From the NCBI RefSeq assembly GCF_027409185.1, contig NC_084464.1:46723095-46787094 (forward strand): DNA of 64,000 nt, read 5' to 3'. This DNA is from Cynocephalus volans. Lineage: Eukaryota; Chordata; Mammalia; Dermoptera; Cynocephalidae. How positions within the stretch are numbered: the first letter of the stretch is position 1; every line of letters starts with the position of its first letter. The position numbers and the translations under genes are program-made. Below, in pieces: positions 50,949-62,560 of this stretch. Under the pieces are notes generated by a model. The model had not been told where the DNA came from. It worked only from the letters and a program-made list of their open reading frames with translations, and made no database searches.

Positions 50949-51675
50949 CTCAATGAAGGCATTTGGGAAGAGCTTTCTGGTTGTTCTTGTTATTTCCTAA
51001 AGGGCAGAGAGCAGAGAGGTGCATGAAATCTGTGCCTTTCCCAACCCTGTCTCTCCTGTCTCTCTCTCTCCCCCTCTCTCTTATTTGCTTTCCCTATTCA
51101 TCACTCTTGTCTTTTTTCCCCCTTCCATACAAATTCAGAAAAGGATACTACCTCAAATCTGAAGGTTTCTTTCCATGGTTTTTAGGGAGAAATCTCTTAG
51201 GAGTTCAGGAAAAAAAAAAAAAAGTACACAGAGAGGAGTTGGGAAGGGTGGTGCCTGGACTGGGGGAGGGGTCTTGAGAAGAAGACAGAGATGAGGTCCT
51301 GAGTCCCTGGCTCTGTTTTGAGACAATGAGAAGAAACTGGGCCATACATTGGGGTTGGGTGGGCAGCAGTGGCTGTGGGGACTTCTTGGAACAGCCAGCA
51401 AACTGGCCAGGAAGAGGTCTGGAGAATGAGGGGCCCAGATATGGGCCAGAAATAGGTGAGAAGACAAATGTCTGGATGGGACCTGCTCCTCCACCTGAGC
51501 CCTGTACTTTCCATGATCCTCCTGGAGAGATTCTCTCTCCTTCCACCTGATCTGCTTTCCCCACCTGGCAGTGCCCATGCCAGATGGTTTAACAAATCCG
51601 GTATATCTGGCTACCAACACTTGTGTGGCAGCAGCTGCACAGCTCCTGGGTATCTTCCAGGTGGGGATCCGAGTG

Positions 51676-51707
51676 TAGTAGCCAGGTGTGGGGAGGATGT
51701 TCCATGC
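51676..51707 (+). repeat. 32-bp exact local duplication, copy 2
   Basis: Partner of 50917-50948, 759 bp downstream, same orientation. Confidence 0.95.
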
Positions 51708-52891
51708 ATCCTTATATTGATAACTCAGAGTCCATTCCAGAAAAACAACTCAGAGCCAGGGAGAAGATTGAAGATGGGGTATTTGTGGGGAACAAGCTAT
51801 GTCTCCCTTCACTTCCTATGGGTGAAGGGTTTGTGGCAGTAGGCAAGGAGAAGGCCTCTCTGAGCCCTGAGGGTGAGTGAGAGTTAACATCTCAGGTTTT
51901 TATCTGGACCACTTTGGCCTGCACACAGGCCAGACCAGGCATTCATGCCTAAAAGCAGGCTAATTTCCATAATCTGTGTGTTCCTGTGGGCCTTCCTGGA
52001 TCGTGCTTGTTCTCCTGTGATCCCAGTACTGGCGAGACCCAGCAGATACCCTCCAAGCTGCAGGGCAGGATAGCTTCCTGTTCATTCCCTCAAAGCCTGT
52101 GCCACCCCTCTCCCTTCACCCCTCCTGAGCTATAATTAAGTTCCCATGTGAAACCGTATCCCTCAGCTGACACATGATTGTAACCACAGGCCTGGTCATT
52201 GGGCAGCTCATCTGGGGTGACTTCTGGGGCTACTGTCACCTCCAGACAGTCTCGGGTGGGTCTGAGTAGGTGGTGCAGACCTGCCAGGAAGGGGTGGGTC
52301 CAGTGAAGCAGGGGCCAGGCTTTGCCCAAGAGCCAGGAAGAGGAAAGTCATGGGGGAGATGCAGGGCAGTGAGCAGTCAGAGGGTGCCAGGGACACAGAT
52401 GGAGGAGAGAGACAGGCAGCCTTGCAGGGCTGGAGGGCATGGACAGGAACCAGCTGCCACGTCACTGAACTACCAGGCAGAATGTGAGCTGTTTATATAT
52501 TTCTGTAGCATCTTAAAATTGAGATATACTTCATAAGACATAAAATTCACCACTTTAAAGGATATACTTGAGTGGTTTTTAGTATATTCAGTGTGTTGTA
52601 CAACCATCACCACTATCTAATTACAGAACATTTCCATCACCCCCAAAACAACCCCTGTTTAGCAATTAGTCCCCAAATCCTTCTCCCCTCATCCATCTCC
52701 TGGGAGCCACTAATCTACTTCCCTTCTCTATGGATTTCCCTGCCGTGGACATTTCATATAAATGGAATCATATAATATGTGGTCTTTTGTGCCTGGTTTA
52801 TTTCACTTAGCATAATGTTTTTAGGGTTCACCCATGCTGTAGCATGTAATAGTACTTTATTCCTTTTTATGGCTGAATAATATTCCATTGT

Positions 52892-52893
<2 letters not shown>

Positions 52894-52924
<31 letters not shown>
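52894..52924. repeat. (AT)n microsatellite
   Basis: About 30 bases of alternating AT within the L1M block. Confidence 0.9.
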
Positions 52925-52926
<2 letters not shown>

Positions 52927-53019
52927 CATTTTGTTTATCCATTCATCAGTTGATGGACATTTGGATTGTTGCCATTTTTTCGCTGCTATGAACATTCATG
53001 TATTGTGGACATATGCTTT

Positions 53020-53166
53020 TTTTTTTTTTTTTTTTTGTCGCTTTTTCGTGACCGGCACTCAGCCAGCGAGTGCACCGGTCAGTCCTATATAGGATCCGAA
53101 CCCGCGGCGGGAGCGTCGCCGCGCTCCCAGCAAAGCACTCTACCAAGTGCGCCACGGGCTTGGCCC
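53020..53166 (-). mobile_element. Second-family tRNA-like SINE, antisense
   Basis: T-run, gtcgctttttcgtgaccggc, tcctatataggatccgaacc and end cgccacgggcttggccc. Duplication tggacatatgcttt on both sides. Confidence 0.9.
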
Positions 53167-53368
53167 TGGACATATGCTTTAAATTCTTTTGGGAATGTAC
53201 TTAGTGAAATTGCTGTGTCACATGGTAACTGTATTTAACGTTTTGAGGAACCACCAACCTGTTTTCCAAAGTGGCTATGCCATACCCTCACTCATTCATA
53301 TATAAGTTGATTGGCTATTTTACTTATTTTCATTATGGTAAAATATACATAACAAAATTTACCTTTTG

Positions 53369-53459
53369 GGGGGCGGTGCAGGCTGGCTTGGGGATCTGAG
53401 CCCTTGACCTTGCTGTTATAAGGTGCTACTCTAACCAACTGAGCTAACTGGCCAGCCCC
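53369..53459 (-). mobile_element. tRNA-Ile-type SINE monomer, antisense
   Basis: ggatctgagcccttgacctt and ctaaccaactgagctaactg, then ggccagcccca. Confidence 0.8.
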
Positions 53460-54110
53460 ATTTTAGCCATTTATAAGTGTGCGGTTCAATAGCATTAAGT
53501 AAGTTAACACTGTTGTACCACCATTACCACCATCCATTTCCAGAACTTTTTTCGTAACAGCAAAAATGAAACTCTGTACCCTTTAACCCATTAAATCATA
53601 ATTCGTATTCCATCCTTCCAGCCCCTGGCAACCACCGTTCTACTTTCTGCCTCTCTGAATTTGACTATTCTAAGTACCTCATGCGAATGGAACTTTTTGG
53701 TGACCGGCTTTTTTTTTTATATATATTCACTTAACATAATGTCTTCAAGTTTCATCCATGTTGTAGCATGTGTCAGAATTTCCTTCCTTTTTAAGGCAGA
53801 ATAATATTCCATCGTATGTATATACCACATTTGTTTATCCATCTATCTGTCAATGGAACCTCATGTTGCTGCTATAAACACGAGTGTACAATATCTGTTC
53901 ATATCTCTGTTTTCAATTCTTCTGTGTGTATACCCAAAAGTAGAATTGACGGATCATGTGGTAACTCTATTTTTAATTTTTGGAGGAAGCGCCAAACTGT
54001 TTTCCGTAGCGGCTGCTCCATTTTACTTTCCCACCAGCAGTGCACAAGGGTTCCTGTGCCTTCACTCTTGGTTGATAGCTTGAGTATAATAAAATCCTTA
54101 GAATTTTGAG
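53460..54110. repeat. Old L1M-type repeat
   Basis: tgttgtaccaccattaccac, ccagcccctggcaaccaccg, ataatattccatcgtatgta and tgccttcactcttggttgat. Parallel to 52490-53340, probably the same subfamily. Confidence 0.6.
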
Positions 54111-54429
54111 GTCTCTGCTTCATGTTTCAGTAAGAGTAATGAAATTAATTGGATTCCACTCCTTTGTAAGTAATTGTTTTTTCCTGTCTGAAAGATGTAA
54201 GAATTTACTTTCTTTTTGGAGTTCAGACATATCATCAGGATATATCTAGGTACTTGTCTTCTTTCCTTAATTCCTGCAGGGCTCTTAATTGCTGACGACA
54301 AGTCTTTTGGGATCTCCAGGAAATTTTCTAGTGTAATCTTTCTTTTCCTTCAGTGTCTCTATCCTCTACTTCTAGGATTCTTATTACACAGACTTTGGAC
54401 TTTTGTTTTTCTGTTTTTTGTTTTTTTTA

Positions 54430-54840
54430 ACCTTATTTAGACTTTGGACTTTTGGACTTCTTGGTTCATTGCTAGTATGTAGAAATACAATTGGTTTTTA
54501 TATGTTGATCTTATATACTGCAACCTTGTTGAACTTATTTATTAGTTCTAATAGTTTTTTTTTTTTTAAGTGGATCCCTTAGGATTTTCTGTATATAACA
54601 TCATGTCATCTGCTAATAGAGATAGTTTTCCCCTTTCCTTTCCAATCCAGTTAACTTTTATTTCTTTTTCTCGCCTATTTTCCCTTGTTAGAATCTTCAG
54701 TACAGTGTTGAATAGAAGTGTTGAAAATGGATATCCTTGTATTGTTTGTAATCTGAGCTTTGTATTGTTCCTAATCTGAGCTTTCAGTCTTTCAGAGCTG
54801 TTTATTTTTGAATGGATAATTCTTGACATGCTATGAAATC
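54430..54840 (-). pseudogene. L1 ORF2 reverse-transcriptase fragment, antisense, dead
   Basis: The minus-strand frame at 54566-54829 reads through an L1-like reverse transcriptase segment: Q-G-Y-P-F-S-T-L-L-F-N followed downstream by L-L-A-D-D-M-M-L-Y, the L1 version of the catalytic ADD box. Upstream and downstream frames are broken. Old L1, no function expected. Confidence 0.75.
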
Positions 54841-55200
54841 CTGAAGGTGGTCCCTCTTTCCCTCCCCCATCTCTCAGCTGCCCAGTTCCCCCCTCTTGGA
54901 GGCAGCCCTCTTAACCACTTTCATTTATGAGCATGTACCTGTATATTCCCTATTATTACATTATTCCTTTTCAGGCAGGTGGGTGTCTGCTGTACTAACT
55001 GGTCTGTCCCTGGCTTCACTTATTGTATCTTGGCTGTCTTTGCATATCAGACACGTAGAGCTTCCTCATTCTTTTTCATGGGTGCCTCATTCATTGTATG
55101 GGTATGCCATTCCCCAATTTGTTGATGAACATGCAAATGATTTCCAGTCTTTTGCTGCAGTGAATAACCTTGTCATTTTGCATACAGATAAACAAAGAGA
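54841..55200. repeat. Old L1M-like 3' sequence
   Basis: tggaggcagccctcttaacc, attcattgtatgggtatgcc and ttgttgatgaacatgcaaat. Probably an old L1 3' UTR. Confidence 0.45.
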
Positions 55201-55394
55201 TTGACAGTGCTACAGGTGCGGTGACAGAGATGTGCAGTGGGGGGAAGGGAAGGTTTCCAGAGGAGATTCCAGATGGAGCCTTAAGAAAGGCTTGGGGTGA
55301 GCACTGGCATCTGAGTGGGCCTTATAGGCTGGGCAGAATTTCAGGAGGGTAAATGTGTGTAAAGGAGCAACAGCTCAAGTGTGACTGGGGAAAT

Positions 55395-55560
55395 CAACAG
55401 TATTAGTTATCTATTGTTGCATAACAAATTACCCCAAGATTTAGTGGCTTGAAATGTCATTTATTATCTTGAAGTTTCTGTTAGGGGAGGGGATTACACA
55501 AGGACATGAATACCAGGAGACAGGGATTATTGCCAGCCATTTTAGACAATTGACTCCAAT
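55395..55560 (-). repeat. LTR-like medium-copy repeat (fragment)
   Basis: tagttatctattgttgcata, then a deletion to ggggattacacaaggacatg and gccagccattttagacaatt. Same family as 39365-39815. Confidence 0.4.
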
Positions 55561-55803
55561 AGCAAGTTGCAGTGAGGATGGGATTGGCTAGAGCAGGCTA
55601 GGGCAGCAGGATGGAGCCATTGTTGTACAAGGGGTCTTTAGAAAATTCATGGAAAATGAGTATAATGAAAAAACTATGCATGGATTGCAAAATTTTTTTT
55701 GCACCAAAATAAACTTGTACTATCTTGTTATAATATGCTTGAACAGCATCCAGTTTGAGTCAGTAAGAAGGATAAGACATCAGTTTGAAAAGAGCCCCTA
55801 TTG

Positions 55804-55809
55804 GTGCTC

Positions 55810-55853
<44 letters not shown>

Positions 55854-55910
55854 GTAGCATGGCCCCTGCGCAAGGATGACACGCAAATTCGTGAAGCGTT
55901 CCATATTTTT
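55804..55910 (+). ncRNA. U6 snRNA retrocopy, 107 nt, one apparent change
   Basis: Starts gtgctcgcttcggcagcac and ends gcgttccatattttt, the full 107 nt of U6. Compared with the mammalian U6 I recall, the only difference is T to G at U6 position 51 (55854, in agaagagtagc). The ACAGAGA box is intact. U6 is the catalytic RNA of the spliceosome. This copy lies between target duplications and is fused to an L1 tail, so it is a retrocopy with no inherited external promoter. Expression is unlikely. Confidence 0.93.
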
Positions 55911-55914
55911 ATAA

Positions 55915-55958
<44 letters not shown>

Positions 55959-56148
55959 ACACACACAAACGGGGGGGGGGGAAGAAGATATAACAACCAC
56001 AATTATTTGAAGTTGATACGACAAGCAAACAGAAAGGACATTGTTGGGGGGGAGGGGGGGAGGGAGAAGGGAGGGAGGTTTTGGTGATGGGGAGCAATAA
56101 TCAGCCACAATGTATATCGACAAAATAAAATTTAAAAAAAAAAAAAAA
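55911..56148 (+). mobile_element. L1 3' UTR and A-tail fused to U6
   Basis: After the U6 3' end come an (AC)n run (55918-55967), a G-run, an L1-type 3' UTR with its G-rich polypurine tract (56045-56075), then aataatcagccacaatgtat and aataaaattt and about 18 A. Together with U6 it is bounded by aaaagagcccctattg at 55788-55803 and 56149-56164, so the whole is a single insertion. Confidence 0.9.
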
Positions 56149-56690
56149 AAAAGAGCCCCTATTGGATCAACATCAATTCTGCTAAAACTGAAGCAAGAAT
56201 GAAGATCAAATTTATAGTGAAGCTTGGGTGGAAGAATGGTGAAATCATCGATGCTTTATGAAAAGTTTATGTGGACAATGCCCCAAAGAAATCAGCAGTT
56301 GATAAGTTGATAACTCATTTTAAGAAGGGATGAGACAGTCTTGAAGATAAAGCCTGCAGCGGCAGACCATCCACATCAATTTGCAAGGAAAAAATTACTC
56401 CTGTTCATGCCCTAATTGAAGAGAACTAATGATTAACAGCAGAAACAATAGCCAACACCATAAATATCTCAGTTGGTTCAGTTTACAAAATTCTGACTGA
56501 AAAGTTACAGTTGAACAAACTTTCCACTCAATGGGTGCCAAAACTCTTGTGCCCAGATCAGCTGCGGACAAAAGCAGAGCTTTCAATGGAAATTTTAAAC
56601 GAGTGGGATCAAGATCCTGAAGGATTTCTTCAAAGAATTGTAACAGGAGATGAAACATGGCTTTACCAGTATGATCCTGAAGATAAAGCA

Positions 56691-56797
56691 TGGGCTGGCT
56701 GGAGCTCAGTTGGTTAGAGTGTGGTGTTATAATACCAAGGTTAAGGGTGCAGATCCCCATACCAGCCAGCTGCCAAAACAAAAAAAAAAAAAGGAAA
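56691..56797 (+). mobile_element. tRNA-Ile-type SINE monomer inside the mariner
   Basis: gagctcagttggttagagtg, ggttaagggtgcagatcccc and a tail ccaaaacaaaaaaa. Duplication ctgaagataaagca / ccgaagacaaagca on the two sides, in the mariner coding region. Confidence 0.85.
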
Positions 56798-57634
56798 CCG
56801 AAGACAAAGCACAATCAAAAGCATGACTATCAGGAGGTGGAAGTGGTTCATTCAAATCAAAAGCAGACCTTTTCAAGACCAAAGGTTATGGCAGCAGTTT
56901 TGGGGGATGCTCAAGGCATTTTGCTTGTTGACTTTCTGGAGGCCCAAAGAAGGATAACATCTTCTTATTATGAGAGCGTTTTGAGAAAGTTAACCAAAGC
57001 TTTAGCAGAAAAACACCTGGGAAAGCTTCCCCAGAGAGTCTCTATCCACCATGACAATGCTTTTGCTCATTCCTCTCATCAAACAAGGGCAATTTCATGA
57101 GAATTTCGATGGGAAATCATTAGACATCTACCTTATAGTCCTGATTTGGCTCCTGACTTGTTTTGTTTTCTAATCTTAAAAAATCTTTACAGGGCACCCA
57201 TTTTTCTTCAGTTGATAATGTAAAAAAGACTGTAGTGATATGGTTAAATTCCTAGGACCCTAAATTCTTTAGGGATGGACTAAATGGCTGTGATTGTTGC
57301 TTACAAAAGTGTCTTGAACTTGATGGGCTTATGTTGAGAAATAAAGTTTGTATTTTTTATTTTTGTCTTTTAATTCCATTTTCCACAGACTTTTTGAAGT
57401 CCTTTTATAGATAATCTTACATGCTTGGCTGAGAGGTTGAGACCGATCTGAGAACAATGGGAGCCACGGAAGGTTTTTGATCAGGAGAATAATGTGATAG
57501 CTGTCATCTAAGACAATCTGCTAGCATTATACTAGAGGGTCGAAAACGAAGACAAATATTCAGGGAGGAACCTAGACCAGGAGAGGTCTATAGTAACCTA
57601 GGTGAGAAGTTTTTTGTTTTGGTTTTTTTTTTGG

Positions 57635-57845
57635 CCTGTGGTAACAGTTAGTATGTATGGAGCACCTTCTCTGTACTGAATACTTTAGCTGCATTTTCTC
57701 TCATCTTTGAAATGACTACAGAAATGAGGTATTACTGATTTATATTCAGTTTGCAGCTGACGAAACAGCCTCAGAGATGTTGAGTAACTTGCATATGGTC
57801 ACACAGCTAGTCAGCAGCACTCAGGTCTGACTGGCTTTGATGACT
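57635..57845 (-). repeat. MIR SINE relic, antisense
   Basis: gtatgtatggagcaccttct, acgaaacagcctcagagatg and ggtcacacagctagtcagc. Confidence 0.75.
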
Positions 57846-58319
57846 GTGCCTTTTAGTGAGAGTGGTAGTGGAAGGATGGGAGTGACTGGGGAGACAAGGT
57901 CTTGGCCCTTCCCTGAATACAGAAAGGAGATGGAGGAGTCTGAGAGGCTGACTTTTTGAACCTGGATAGCTGGGACAAAGATGACACTGTAACAGAGGAA
58001 GAGAGGCCAGAGGGAATGCTGGTATGGTGGGAGAAGGTGAGTCATCCTGGAATATGGGGTATTTGTTGGAAGGGTTCTTACCAATTATAGGAAGCATGTA
58101 AATAGTTCCCGTACTTTGTATATGAAGATGTACCCACAGCCAAAAAGGGCTCTAAAAGTGGGAGCTTGTCGTTCAGAGGGTAGGGTGGGGTTGTTTGTTT
58201 GAACACTGGGTTTACAGGTTCCCGTGGCAGCCAGTACACCATGTGGTGGGGCCTCTGGTCCTTCATCTGTGCGGCATAGGTCTTTGCAGACAGTGACCAT
58301 AACTGGCACTTGGCTGTGT

Positions 58320-58445
58320 TGTAGGCTTTCAAAGCCCTTTCACTTCTTTTGAGCCTCACAACACCACTGTTGAGGTGATCATCATTCCCTATTTGATTTA
58401 CGAGAAAACCAGGGCCCAGAGGAAAATTGATTTGCTCAGGGAGAA
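58320..58445 (-). repeat. MIR-like relic, antisense
   Basis: cacaacaccactgttgaggt and gggcccagaggaaaattgat; weakly preserved. Confidence 0.45.
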
Positions 58446-58880
58446 TCAGTGTTTCAGTTACCTGCTGCAGTGTAACAAATCACCGCACAACTCAGCAGCT
58501 CAAAACCACCACCGTTTACCCTTTCTCCTGATTCTCTGAGTTGCCTGGCCCAGCTGGGGGTTCTGCCCCACATGATGTCAGCTGAGCTTGCCCATTCAGT
58601 TGCCTTCAGCTGGACTGTAATGTCCCAAGTGGCCTCTCTTGGCATGGCCTCTAATCCTTCAGTAGGCTATCCTCAACTTCTTACAGTATGGTAGCTGGGG
58701 GTCAGAACTGTTGGGGCCTGGGCTCAGATCCCAGATTGTAACCTCAGCCACATTCTACTGGTCAAGGCAATGACTGAGCCAGCCTAGATTCAAGGACAGG
58801 AACCAGACTTCTTCTCTTGATGGGAAGAGTGGCAAAGGGTTTGTAGCCGTCTTTAGTCCACAGACAGCCAGTAATAGGTT
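58445..58880 (-). repeat. LTR-like medium-copy repeat, MLT1-type (tentative)
   Basis: gtttcagttacctgctgcag, tcctgattctctgagttgcc, ctactggtcaaggcaatgac and gatgggaagagtggcaaagg. Nearly full-length member of the family at 39365-39815. Confidence 0.45.
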
Positions 58881-59295
58881 GGACCCAGATCTGTGTGACT
58901 GAAATCCAGGTTCTTCCTGCCACTCTATACTGCATCCCTTTCTGCTGCTCTTTGCGAGCTTGCTGGCTTTTTTGTATGTTGCTGGAAGGAACTGATTTTT
59001 CTTTTGTCCTCCCAAAGTGAAAATTCCATTAGTTGACCCCTTTTCACAGGTTAGCATCCAAGATCACTGGGCCTGAGGGAAACTTCCAAAATAAGCTTTG
59101 CTCTAGAGATTTGCTAGCTTCCCCCCAAGCTTCAGCACTGATTGCCACACATACATGGAGTTTCCCTGTGGAGTTTCCCTTTCTGTGCTTAGTGGCCTTT
59201 TGATCCATGGTGCTGGCTGGGTGGAGTACTTTTGTGCATTGCAGCCACACGTGCAGGTTAACCCTGTTTCGAGTTGTCTTAGATGGTGTCTAGTC

Positions 59296-59471
59296 CAGTG
59301 ATTCCCAAACATGGCTCACCTGACATAATTGCCAGGGAATTCTGGAAAACATTTGGACTCCTGGGCCTTGCCTCAAGCCTATTGAATTAGTTTTCTAGGG
59401 ATGGAGTCCAGAAATCTGCATTTTAAAGCTCCCTGTTGATTTGGGAATGCAGCATGGTTAGGGAATCACTG
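59296..59471 (+). mobile_element. MER5-type hAT element
   Basis: Ends cagtgattcccaaac and gggaatcactg are inverted copies; the internal phrases tctgcattttaaagctccc and gaattctggaaaacattt fit a MER5-class non-autonomous element. Confidence 0.7.
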
Positions 59472-59919
59472 ACCTCCAGTAGGTGGCATCTTCCCTTGGC
59501 TCAATCATCTCAGAAAGATGCCTTTAAGTCATTGACCAGAGGAAGCCATGTGGGAGAGAATGATTCATCCAGAGGGTCTCACATTTTGCAACCAGGAATT
59601 GACTCCTGAGAGTATCCAGGAAGTTTCTGACTGAATCTGCTCAAATCTTTGATATTCTTTTGCATTCTTTGATAGTATCTGAGCTTTATGGCTGCTGGTT
59701 TTCTTTTAAACTGTTTGCCAGGGGAGCAAGCCTTTCCAGCAGTCAATAGACCTTCCCTAACCAGGACCAACTTGGTCTGATTTATTTGGAATACGAAATT
59801 CCTTTGCTTAGCTGTCTGGTTGGTATCTTTGGTGTGAAGAATATGACAACCCTAGAGATATCCAAGTTAGTACAGCAACTGGACCTTTCTAGTCCTGTGC
59901 CTTGGGTACACTTGTAGAG

Positions 59920-60620
59920 GTAGATTTAAAAATATTTGGAAAATACAGGGAAATATAAAGAAGAAAATAAAGATTACCTAGAACCATCTCAGAGAATCAC
60001 CGTGGTTAATATTTTGTTGGATACCCTTTGTGCCTTTTTTCTCTCTCTCTCTCTGACCCCTTTTTGAAAACCATATTGAAGCCATATTGTGGTGCTGTTT
60101 TTTAGCAGCTTTATTGAGATATAACTCATAAAGTTCATCTGTTTACAATGTACAATTTGATGTTTTTTAAGTATTTATAGAGTTATGCAACCATCACCAT
60201 AATCTTGTTTTAGAACATTTTCATAATCCCAAAAAGAAATTTGTAATCCATTAGCATTCACACCCACACCCCCAGCCTGCCCCAGCCCTAGGCAACCTTT
60301 CTATCTACTTTCTATCCCCACAGATTTGCCTGTTCTGGATATTTCGTATTAATGGGATCATACAATATGTGGTCTTTTGTGACTGGTTTCTTTCACTGAA
60401 CATATTGTGATTACTGTTTTGAAACCTGCTTTAAACATTTATATCACTAACAATTTGAAATGAGTTTTCAAGAATGCATTTTTAACAGCAGAGCAATATT
60501 CTGTCCCATAAGAGTATCTGATCTTTTTTAACCAGTCCCACTGATGGACCTTTAGGTTATTTCTCATCTTTTGCTATTATATCTAATGCTCCCCGCATTC
60601 AGAAATCATCTTGTTTATTG
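59920..60620. repeat. Old L1M-type repeat
   Basis: aaaatacagggaaatataaa, gtggttaatattttgttgga, agatataactcataaagttc and aatgggatcatacaatatgt; same class as 17637-18000 and 52490-53340. Confidence 0.55.
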
Positions 60621-60639
60621 ATTTATTGGTTAATTGTCT

Positions 60640-60760
60640 GAATCCCTGACTAGAACAGAAACTCACTGAGGGCAGCTACCCTGTCTGTCTTGTTAATATT
60701 GTCTCCTCCAGTGCCTGGCATAATTCTTGGCACGTGGTAGGGATGCAGTGTTTAAAGTGT
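60640..60760 (+). repeat. L2 LINE 3' end
   Basis: gaaactcactgagggcagct, ccagtgcctggcataattc and gcacgtggtagggatgcagt. Confidence 0.7.
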
Positions 60761-62449
60761 GTGTGTATGTGTAATTTTGACTGAATTAAAATGTAAGGGT
60801 ATTGATAAATTTTGCCAAATTGCCAAATTACCCTCTCACTACAGTATAAGAGTACCTGACTCACTGCCCCTTTGAATCTGGGTTAATTATACAGGAAGTC
60901 CTATGATCTTTTGAATTATACAATGACTTGTTAACCAGTTAGTTTGGGAATCAGTTGGGCTTATACCCCTGTCTGTGGGCCACAAAAGGCCAGGCTGTTG
61001 GGTAAGACGGTGGTGTCTGGGAGGTTTGGCCTCCTGGGTCCCCAGTGTGGCCCCATGGTATTGCATCATTTCCTGTTGCCCTTAGGCTGCATCATGTTCT
61101 CTTGCCACTTCCTGTTGTGTGTGGGCATGTTGGAGAGTGAGTAGAGTTGGGTTTGTAAAGAATGTGTAAGAAGATGTTGGTTCTGGCTGCTGATTGGAAT
61201 GGGTTTTGAAGTCATCAGGAGAGTTGTCACACTGGAAGTTGTCTGTCTTCAAAAATAGAAATGCAGAAATGCTTCCAAGAAATTGTCTGATGCAATCGGC
61301 CCAGTCTGCCCTGTCTGAGGGTGGTGGGCACCCACATGGCTGGTAAACACTGCCTGAGTCACCCATGGCCACAGTGCCTGCTCCTCTCCACACACGTCCT
61401 GTCTGGGGAAGCCTGCTACACACCCATGATGAAGAGCCACCCCCGAGAGCTTGCCAGGGTTGTGGGCAGGTCTCCTAAGGTCACAGCAGCAGCCTCTCGC
61501 TTATGAGTTTCACAGCAGCTCTTCTCTGCAAAGATGAGTTGTTTGTTTTTTAGATAAATATGTGGAGTATACACTTGGGAATCGGAGTAAGAGCTGTATG
61601 GCCAAGGCAGCTCTTGTGTGTAACAGAGAGCTCATGTGTACCTGTGGTGGGTTCAGTTAAGGGCCTAGAATTCACCTTCAACAACAACAGCTGGCTGGTC
61701 ATCCTTTTATTCTTCTCATGGTTTTCCTATCACATTCCCCTTGGGATGTACTCCAAGCCCTCCCCAACTCACCCCCAACCGTCTCAGAAGACACTGCCTC
61801 TTGTAACTTTGCTGAGATCTCAAGCATTACAAATGCCTTTAACTTCTTTTCTTTGCAGCTCAGAAATCTCTCATATGTTTGGTTTCTCTGACATAATTGT
61901 TAATTGCTTTATTATTCAGCAGTTACCAAGTGGCTACTGTGTACTTAGGTACCTTATTAGACTCTGGAAATACTCAGAAGAAAGAGACCAGCCGCTGCCC
62001 TGTAAGAGGTGAAACGTCTTTCTCCCTTGGCCTCCGTTCTCCTTCCCCTCTGACTGCACCTTTGCTGCCCTGGTTCCTCTTCTTTCCTCTGCTGAGTGTG
62101 AGCATTCTTCAGGCTTCTGCCCTCTCTCTATTTCTCTCACCCTCTCCCTCAACATGCTTGTCCCTTCCCATAGCTGTGCCCATCTCTTATAGACACCAGA
62201 TACTAAACTTCTTATACCAAATCCTTTTCTCTTGAATGCCAGGTCCACTTGTCCACCTGCCTGCTGGAGTGCTCAGCCTTCAAGGCAAAGCTCATTTTTG
62301 TCTCTCCTCTTGCATGTCTCCTTTCTGTTCATAATGCATCATCCTCTCAGTGCCCAGAAGCCTTACTGACAGCTTTAACCTCCCTCTCTCTTCTGTCAAG
62401 CACAGATTGTCCCTCATTCTCTTGAGCTTTTGTCCCACTGTTCTGATTT

Positions 62450-62560
62450 TACTGCCTGTAGTGGGTTGAATGGCAGCCCCCCAAAAGACATGTCCACATC
62501 CCATCCTCAGAGCCTGCGAATGTGACCTTACATGGAAAAAGGCCCATGTGGGGATTTTTC
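62450..62560 (+). mobile_element. MLT1-type LTR fragment
   Basis: ctgtagtgggttgaatggca, then gaatgtgaccttacatgg; 5' third of an ERVL-MaLR LTR. Confidence 0.6.

Larger units (their letters stand above)
52490..53340. repeat. Old L1M-type repeat, split by SINE
   Basis: ataaaattcaccactttaaa, caaccatcaccactatctaa, atataaatggaatcatataa and ttgatggacatttggattgt. The SINE at 53020-53166 interrupts it. Confidence 0.6.
55628..57408 (+). mobile_element. Mariner-family DNA transposon relic (Hsmar2-like), near full length
   Basis: Inverted ends: left caaggggtctttagaaaatt, right (reverse complement) aaaaggacttcaaaaagtct, next to TA dinucleotides. After removing two nested insertions (55804-56164 and 56691-56811) about 1.3 kb remain, the usual length of a complete mariner. 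The transposase frame is on the + strand and is interrupted by several stops (for instance TGA in gctttatgaaaag near 56258). The three catalytic aspartates are still recognisable, in T-G-D-E-T-W, H-H-D-N-A and S-P-D-L-A. Inactive. Confidence 0.85.

Noticed and set aside
54566-54829. Intact L1 reverse transcriptase
   Set aside because: Only a short fragment around the ADD box is readable, and frames on both sides are broken.
55804-55910. Functional U6 gene
   Set aside because: Nothing upstream resembles the PSE, TATA and DSE of a U6 promoter; the upstream DNA is mariner sequence and the copy ends in an L1 tail.
55628-57408. Domesticated transposase gene
   Set aside because: Several in-frame stops and two retroposed insertions break the frame; no sign of selection.
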